NCBI GenBank assembly: GCA_903813345.2
Contig: CAIIXF020000008.1
Location: 23,174,822-23,234,821, forward strand
Reading direction: 5' to 3'
Source: Owenia fusiformis
Lineage: Eukaryota > Annelida > Polychaeta > Sabellida > Oweniidae
DNA: 60,000 bases
Of this stretch, positions 55,401-60,000 are shown in pieces (positions within the stretch are counted from its first letter, which is position 1; every line of letters starts with the position of its first letter). Both the position numbers and the translations under genes were made by a program. The notes beneath the pieces were generated by a model, which saw only the letters and a program-made list of their open reading frames with translations, was not told where the DNA came from and did no database searches.

Positions 55401-58400
55401 TGAAGCTAAACATATGATGATAGAAAATCAGCAATTCCAAATCTGTAGAATATTCTAAAATCAAGGATGCCTAATTTTCAAGATGATTATCCAGATCATT
55501 TTACTCAAATGACCCTCTCTAAGATATCACTGGTCAAAATGACAAAGATTTCAGCAAAATAATATATTATGAACTGCACATCTCAAATTCATATACTTAC
55601 ATTTAATTCAGAAACTCCAAATATAACTTCCCTTCAGTCAAAATATTCCTTATACTGTAGAAAATGAACAAGGCTAGCTAGAGAGCTCCACAAGATGAGA
55701 TCATAATATTTACTGGCTGCCTCCTAACTATTCCTGAATTTGACATGACAAACAAGTTTGAAGTTCACATGGTAGAAATAGAAATACATTTCCCACATCA
55801 TGTTATGATAATGTTTTCCAGTGCAGTAGGCAGAACAGAGTGTATATGGCTCAGAATAATTCTTGTTTTTAGATATCATGATGAAATAATTGCCAATTTG
55901 GTTATGTTTATGTTCAGTTGGCCATGTCCTTAAAGATAAATTATTATCCACAAGTGCTAGACTTCATATATACTCAAAGATATATCACTATCCACAAGTG
56001 CTAGACTTCATATATATTCAAAGATATATCATTATCCACAAGTGCTAGACTTCATATATGCTCAACGATATATCATTATCCACAAGTGCTGGACTTCATC
56101 TAGACTCAAAGATATATCACTATCCATAAGTGCTGGACTTCATCTATACTCAAAGATATATCATTATCCATAAGTGCTGGACTTCATCTATACTCAAAGA
56201 TATATCACTATCCATAAGTGCTGGACTTCATCTATACTCAAAGATATATCACTATCCATAAGTGCTGGACTTCATCTATACTCAAAGATATATCACTATC
56301 CACAAGTGCTGGACTTCATCTATACTCAAAGATATATCACTATCCATAAGTGCTGGACTTCATCTAGACTCAAAGATATATCACTATCCACAAGTGCTGG
56401 ACTTCATCTATACTCAAAGATATATCACTATCCACAAGTGCTAGACTTCATATATACTCAAAGATAAGTCACTATCCACAAGTGCTAGACTTCATATATA
56501 TTCAAAGATATATCACTATCCACAAGTGCTAGACTTCATATATGCTCAACGATATATCATTATCCACAAGTGCTGGACTTCATCTATACTCAAAGATATA
56601 TCACTATCCACAAGTGCTAGACTTCATATATGCTCAACGATATATCACTATCCACAAGAGCTGGACTTCATCTATACTCAAAGATATATCACTATCCACA
56701 AGTGCTGGACTTCATCTATACTCAAAGATATATCACTATCCATAAGTGCTGGACTTCATCTATACTCAAAGATACATCACTATCCACAAGTGCTGGACTT
56801 CATCTATACGCAAAGATATATCATTATCCACAAGTGCTGGACTTCATCTATACTCAAAGATATATCACTATCCACAAGTGCTACTTCATCTATACTCAAA
56901 GATATATCACTATCCACAAGTGCTGGACTTCATCTATACTCAAAGATATATCATTATCCACAAGTGCTGGACTTCATATATACTCAAAGATATATCACTA
57001 TCCACAAGTGCTGGACTTCATCTATACTCAAAGATACATCACTATCCACAAGTGCTGGACTTCATCTATACGCAAAGATATATCACTATCCACAAGTGCT
57101 AGACTTCATATATACTCAAAGATATATCACTATCCACAAGTGCTGGACTTCATCTATACTCAAAGATATATCACTATCCACAAGTGCTGGACTTCATCTA
57201 TACTCAAAGATACATCACTATCCACAAGTGCTGGACTTCATCTATACGCAAAGATACATCACTATCCACAAGTGCTGGACTTCATCTATACTCAAAGATA
57301 CATCACTATCCACAAGTGCTGGACTTCATCTATACGCAAAGATACATCACTATCCACAAGTGCTGGACTTCATCTATACTCAAAGATACATCACTATCCA
57401 CAAGTGCTGGACTTCATCTATACTCAAAGATATATCACTATCCACAAGTGCTGGACTTCATCTATACTCAAAGATACATCACTATCCACAAGTGCTGGAC
57501 TTCATCTATACGCAAAGATATATCATTATCCACAAGTGCTGGACTTCATCTATACTCAAAGATATATCACTATCCATAAGTGCTGGACTTCATCTATACT
57601 CAAAGATATATCACTATCCACAAGTGCTACTTCATCTATACTCAAAGATAGATCACTATACTCAAGTGCTGGACTTCATCTATACGCAAAGATATATCAC
57701 TATCCATAAGTGCTGGACTTCATCTAGACTCAAAGATATATCACTATCCACAAGTGCTAGACTTCATATATATTCAAAGATATATCACTATCCACAAGTG
57801 CTAGACTTCATATATGCTCAACGATATATCATTATCCACAAGTGCTGGACTTCATCTAGACTCAAAGATATATCACTATCCACAAGTGCTAGACTTCATA
57901 TATATTCAAAGATATATCACTATCCACAAGTGCTAGACTTCATATATGCTCAACGATATATCATTATCCACAAGTGCTGGACTTCATCTAGACTCAAAGA
58001 TATATCACTATCCACAAGTGCTAGACTTCATATATACTCAAAGATAAGTCACTATCCACAAGTGCTAGACTTCATATATATTCAAAGATATATCACTATC
58101 CACAAGAGCTGGACTTCATCTATACGCAAAGATATATCACTATCCATAAGTGCTGGACTTCATCTAGACTCAAAGATATATCACTATCCACAAGTGCTAG
58201 ACTTCATATATACTCAAAGATATATCACTATCCACAAGTGCTAGACTTCATATATACTCAAAGATAAGTCACTATCCACAAGTGCTAGACTTCATATATA
58301 TTCAAAGATATATCACTATCCACAAGTGCTAGACTTCATATATGCTCAACGATATATCATTATCCACAAGTGCTGGACTTCATCTATACTCAAAGATATA

Positions 58401-59846
58401 TCACTATCCACAAGTGCTAGACTTCATATATGCTCAACGATATATCACTATCCACAAGAGCTGGACTTCATCTATACTCAAAGATATATCACTATCCACA
58501 AGTGCTGGACTTCATGTATACTCAAAGATATATCACTATCCACAAGTGCTGGACTTCATCTATACTCAAAGATATATCACTATCCACAAGTGCTGGACTT
58601 CATCTATACTCAAAGATATTTCACTATCCACAAGTGCTGGACTTCATCTATACTCAAAGATATTTCACTATCCACAAGTGCTTGACTTCATCTATACTCA
58701 AAGATATATCACTATCCACAAGTGCTGGACTTCATCTATACTCAAAGATATATCATTATCCACAAGTGCTGGACTTCATCTATACTCAAAGATAGATCAC
58801 TATCCACAAGTGCTGGACTTCATGTATACTCAAAGATATATCACTATCCACAAGTGCTGGACTTCATCTATACTCAAAGATATATCATTATCCACAAGTG
58901 CTGGACTTCATCTATACTCAAAGATAGATCACTATCCACAAGTGCTGGACTTCATCTATACGCAAAGATACATCACTATCCACAAGTGCTGGACTTCATC
59001 TATACTCAAAGATATATCACTATCCACAAGTGCTAGACTTCATCTATACGCAAAGATACATCACTATCCACAAGTGCTGGACTTCATCTATACTCAAAGA
59101 TACATCACTATCCACAAGTGCTGGACTTCATCTATACTCAAAGATATATCACTATCCATAAGTGCTGGACTTCATCTATACGCAAAGATATATCACTATC
59201 CATAAGTGCTGGACTTCATCTATACTCAAAGATATATCACTATCCACAAGTGCTGGACTTCATCTAGACTCAAAGATATATCACTATCCACAAGTGCTAG
59301 ACTTCATATATACTCAAAGATATATCATTATACACAAGTGCTGGACTTCATCTATACTCAAAGATATATCACTATCCATAAGTGCTGGACTTCATCTATA
59401 CTCAAAGATATATCACTATCCACAAGTGCTGGACTTCATCTTCGTCTTTGAATGAGACACAATTCTTTCACCTAGCTTATATCCAATGAGATTATATACA
59501 GTATATAGAGAAAAACACAACATTCTGTCAATGAATAACTTACATTCACTTCAAATTCATATTGAAACACCTGTTTAATGTTGCATTTGAGATTGGTAAG
59601 ATCATATCAGCATCACACTGTAATAATCACTATAGAGTCTTTCTAATTATCTCGAAGTCTCACTTGCAAAGTACATGTACAATCAGAACTGTAATAATCA
59701 CTATAGAGTTTTTCTAATTACATGTATCTCGAAGTCTCACTTGCAAAGTACATGTACAATCAGAACTTGCCATGTTTGTTACATTTTACCTTAAGAATTT
59801 GTAGATCATTGAGGTACATATCCCTGATGTAATCCACTGGCACTGT
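46297..59846 (-). CDS. PALS1: PALS1 (MPP5/Stardust) orthologue, C-terminal 483 aa; 5' exons off the right edge
   Basis: Nine exons in transcript order: 59790-59846, 52575-52721, 51789-51950, 49121-49419, 48208-48332, 47666-47833, 47089-47291, 46786-46896 and 46297-46476; every junction agrees in phase. PALS1 is the MAGUK scaffold of the Crumbs complex, joining Crumbs to PATJ at apical junctions and setting epithelial polarity. Visible are the end of the L27 region ([11 protein letters not shown]), a PDZ domain, an SH3 domain, a basic Hook linker and a guanylate-kinase-like domain ending [12 protein letters not shown]. Close matches to vertebrate PALS1 ([65 protein letters not shown]) make the PALS1 subfamily clear over other MPPs. 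The N-terminus and first L27 domain are missing from the window. Confidence 0.95.
46786..46896 (-). CDS. PALS1: PALS1 exon, GK domain
   Basis: 37 codons, phase 0 at both ends: [20 protein letters not shown] and [17 protein letters not shown]. Matches [20 protein letters not shown] of the vertebrate protein. Confidence 0.94.
47089..47291 (-). CDS. PALS1: PALS1 exon, GK domain middle
   Basis: [77 protein letters not shown] and the GKICVL strand are the standard GK-like signature. Confidence 0.95.
47666..47833 (-). CDS. PALS1: PALS1 exon, start of guanylate-kinase-like domain
   Basis: [20 protein letters not shown], then [20 protein letters not shown]. The would-be P-loop reads [10 protein letters not shown] and lacks the Gly/Lys pattern of an active kinase, as in other MAGUKs, where the domain is a protein-binding module. 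Ends DRFAAAVP; the His of VPH is completed by the next exon. Confidence 0.94.
48208..48332 (-). CDS. PALS1: PALS1 exon, basic Hook linker
   Basis: [20 protein letters not shown], then [20 protein letters not shown]. The vertebrate protein has the same lysine-rich Hook (AKKNKKKRKKVLYN) between SH3 and GK. Acceptor ttatag, donor gtgagt. Confidence 0.93.
48435..49036. mobile_element. TTAA-flanked palindromic MITE, 602 bp, in PALS1 intron
   Basis: Ends AGGAATATTCCTTG and CAAGGAATATTCCT are flanked by TTAA on both sides (48431-48434, 49037-49040), as for piggyBac or Kolobok targets. Arms of about 200 bp pair imperfectly (aagctgccatcttttaaa / ttaaaagatggcagctt; ggaagtgatgtcatcgact / gttgatgacatcacttcc). 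Confidence 0.85.
49121..49419 (-). CDS. PALS1: PALS1 exon, end of PDZ and SH3 domain
   Basis: Opens [17 protein letters not shown] (last PDZ strand), then [37 protein letters not shown] and [20 protein letters not shown]3 domains of this kind do not use the usual proline pocket but pair with the GK domain. Ends NFQEQ with a split codon; the 15-bp minisatellite begins just upstream in the intron. Confidence 0.95.
49451..50068. repeat. 15-bp minisatellite GCAGAATATAGCAGT, about 41 copies, PALS1 intron
   Basis: Units of exactly 15 bp with point variants (cagaatacagcagt, cataatatagcagg). The first 150 bp show a roughly 75-bp higher-order unit with gcagaatggagaatatcgct. Because 15 is a multiple of three, long frames stay open on both strands. 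They read as monotonous pentapeptides (NIAVQ) and are not genes. Confidence 0.92.
50971..51727. mobile_element. DNA element with AAGCTAAGTTCACACCAAC ends, PALS1 intron
   Basis: The left end aagctaagttcacaccaaca mirrors the right end tgttgatgtgaacttagctt-like sequence (51708-51727). The last 34 bp (agtgccatcaaagggccgtt plus gatgtgaacttag) are present twice in tandem. The interior (51000-51310, 51590-51650) is built from loosely repeated 11-14-bp words such as acgctttgat and aagctctgtt. Confidence 0.72.
51789..51950 (-). CDS. PALS1: PALS1 exon, PDZ domain
   Basis: 54 codons: [39 protein letters not shown] and [13 protein letters not shown]. Holds most of the PDZ fold that binds the Crumbs ERLI tail. 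Acceptor gtgttgtag, donor gtaagt. Confidence 0.94.
52430..52506. mobile_element. Pearl-like right-end remnant
   Basis: tttgttacagatgcagacgcc and ctgtggtgacataaaa resemble the right end of the 23.5 and 39.2 kb elements, with the hairpin half lost. Confidence 0.45.
52575..52721 (-). CDS. PALS1: PALS1 exon, L27-PDZ linker
   Basis: 49 codons between gatttcag and gtaagt: [17 protein letters not shown], then [19 protein letters not shown]. Corresponds to AHDKVAEQE ... [20 protein letters not shown] of vertebrate PALS1, with the start of the PDZ domain (carboxylate loop PLGAT completed by the next exon). Confidence 0.93.
52760..55930. other. PALS1 intron, no exon recognised
   Basis: AT-rich. Short donor-like sites at 53.53, 53.70 and 53.78 kb do not define exons with PALS1 similarity. 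The 143-aa frame at 54179-54610 has no support. Confidence 0.45.
55933..59440. repeat. 44-bp satellite array, about 80 copies, in a PALS1 intron
   Basis: Unit: cactatccacaagtgctgga + cttcatctatactcaaagat + atat. Variants include ctagacttcatatat, gctcaacgat, gataagtcac and two 40-bp units missing ggac (56879, 57626). Higher-order structure: a 132-bp trimer repeats at 57711-57990, and about 370 bp at 56342-56714 recur almost unchanged exactly 1800 bp on. The plus strand of the common unit has no stop codon in any frame, so long spurious frames (to 572 codons) arise. Confidence 0.96.
59612..59766. repeat. 75-bp tandem duplication
   Basis: ctgtaataatcactatagag through aagtacatgtacaatcagaa occurs twice, the second with a 5-bp insertion (catgt). 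Lies between the satellite and the 59.8 kb PALS1 exon. Confidence 0.85.
59790..59846 (-). CDS. PALS1: PALS1 exon, L27 region
   Basis: 57 nt after a T-rich tract ending cgag; reads [19 protein letters not shown], donor gtaaaa. Joined at phase 0 to the next exon it gives [18 protein letters not shown], which aligns with LLNTPHIQALLLAHDKVA of vertebrate PALS1. The acceptor is not strong, so the 5' edge is less sure. Confidence 0.65.
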
Positions 59847-60000
59847 CTCGAAAAATAATATCATAATCCTTCACTTATATAAGATACACGTACTATATAA
59901 CTCAATCTTATCCAACTTATGAGAAAAAACTAAATATAAAATTAAAAAATGTTTTCCATATTTTAACAACATGGATATCTAAACTATATCCTGTTAGCTT

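Noticed and set aside
56526-58244. 572-codon open frame on the plus strand
   Set aside because: Lies wholly in the 44-bp satellite. The peptide is a 44-residue repeat produced by frame cycling, with no start context, splice signals or family match.
55933-59440. CRISPR-like regular array
   Set aside because: The full period is repeated with no unique spacers, and the genome is eukaryotic. It is a satellite.
1-60000. tRNA, rRNA or other structural RNA genes
   Set aside because: No cloverleaf box A/box B arrangement or rRNA-like sequence was recognised by eye. A covariance-model scan would be decisive.

Overview
This is a 60 kb piece of an AT-rich animal nuclear genome. It has small exons with GT/AG splice junctions, kilobase-scale introns and dense short DNA transposons. 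The three genes are clear metazoan orthologues, so the host is an animal. The repeat style (arrays of a unit built on 'aaggtcattgaaggtcaaa', elements with central minisatellites, many palindromic MITEs) resembles molluscs, especially bivalves. That assignment is inference; no species is claimed.

Layout. (1) Positions 1-27,325, minus strand: an orthologue of ZNF106, an RNA-binding-type zinc-finger/WD40 protein. The first coding exon is at 27.3 kb. The C-terminal part, where vertebrate ZNF106 carries WD40 repeats, lies beyond the left edge. Ten coding exons are proposed. The two N-terminal matrin-type C2H2 fingers are split over exons at 27.3, 20.1 and 7.8 kb. A very large, repeat-rich open exon (16.9-18.7 kb) lies between the fingers, where vertebrates have only a short linker. 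(2) 27.4-31.8 kb: the shared upstream region between two divergently transcribed genes. It is full of MITEs and a 322-bp tandem duplication carrying NRF1-like palindromes. (3) 31,845-36,081, plus strand: a complete four-exon SIVA1 orthologue (255 aa), with poly(A) signals at 36.37-36.40 kb. (4) 36.5-46.2 kb: intergenic, mostly repeats, between the convergent SIVA1 and PALS1. (5) 46,297 to beyond 59,846, minus strand: the C-terminal 483 aa of a PALS1 (MPP5/Stardust) orthologue: end of the L27 region, PDZ, SH3, Hook and guanylate-kinase-like domains, including the stop codon. A 7-kb intron holds about 80 copies of a 44-bp satellite.

The genes do not form an operon or shared pathway. ZNF106 is a nuclear RNA-processing-type protein, SIVA1 a zinc-binding apoptosis regulator and PALS1 a cell-polarity scaffold. 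The rest of the window is transposon biology. Defined elements include two hAT-like MITEs with perfect 8-bp target duplications (one nested inside a TA-flanked element), a TTAA-flanked palindrome, a 9-bp-duplication element, three elements with CAGGGTGGTCC termini, two large pearl-like elements with central tandem arrays plus smaller relatives, and several foldbacks. No RNA genes, bacterial features or CRISPR arrays were found.
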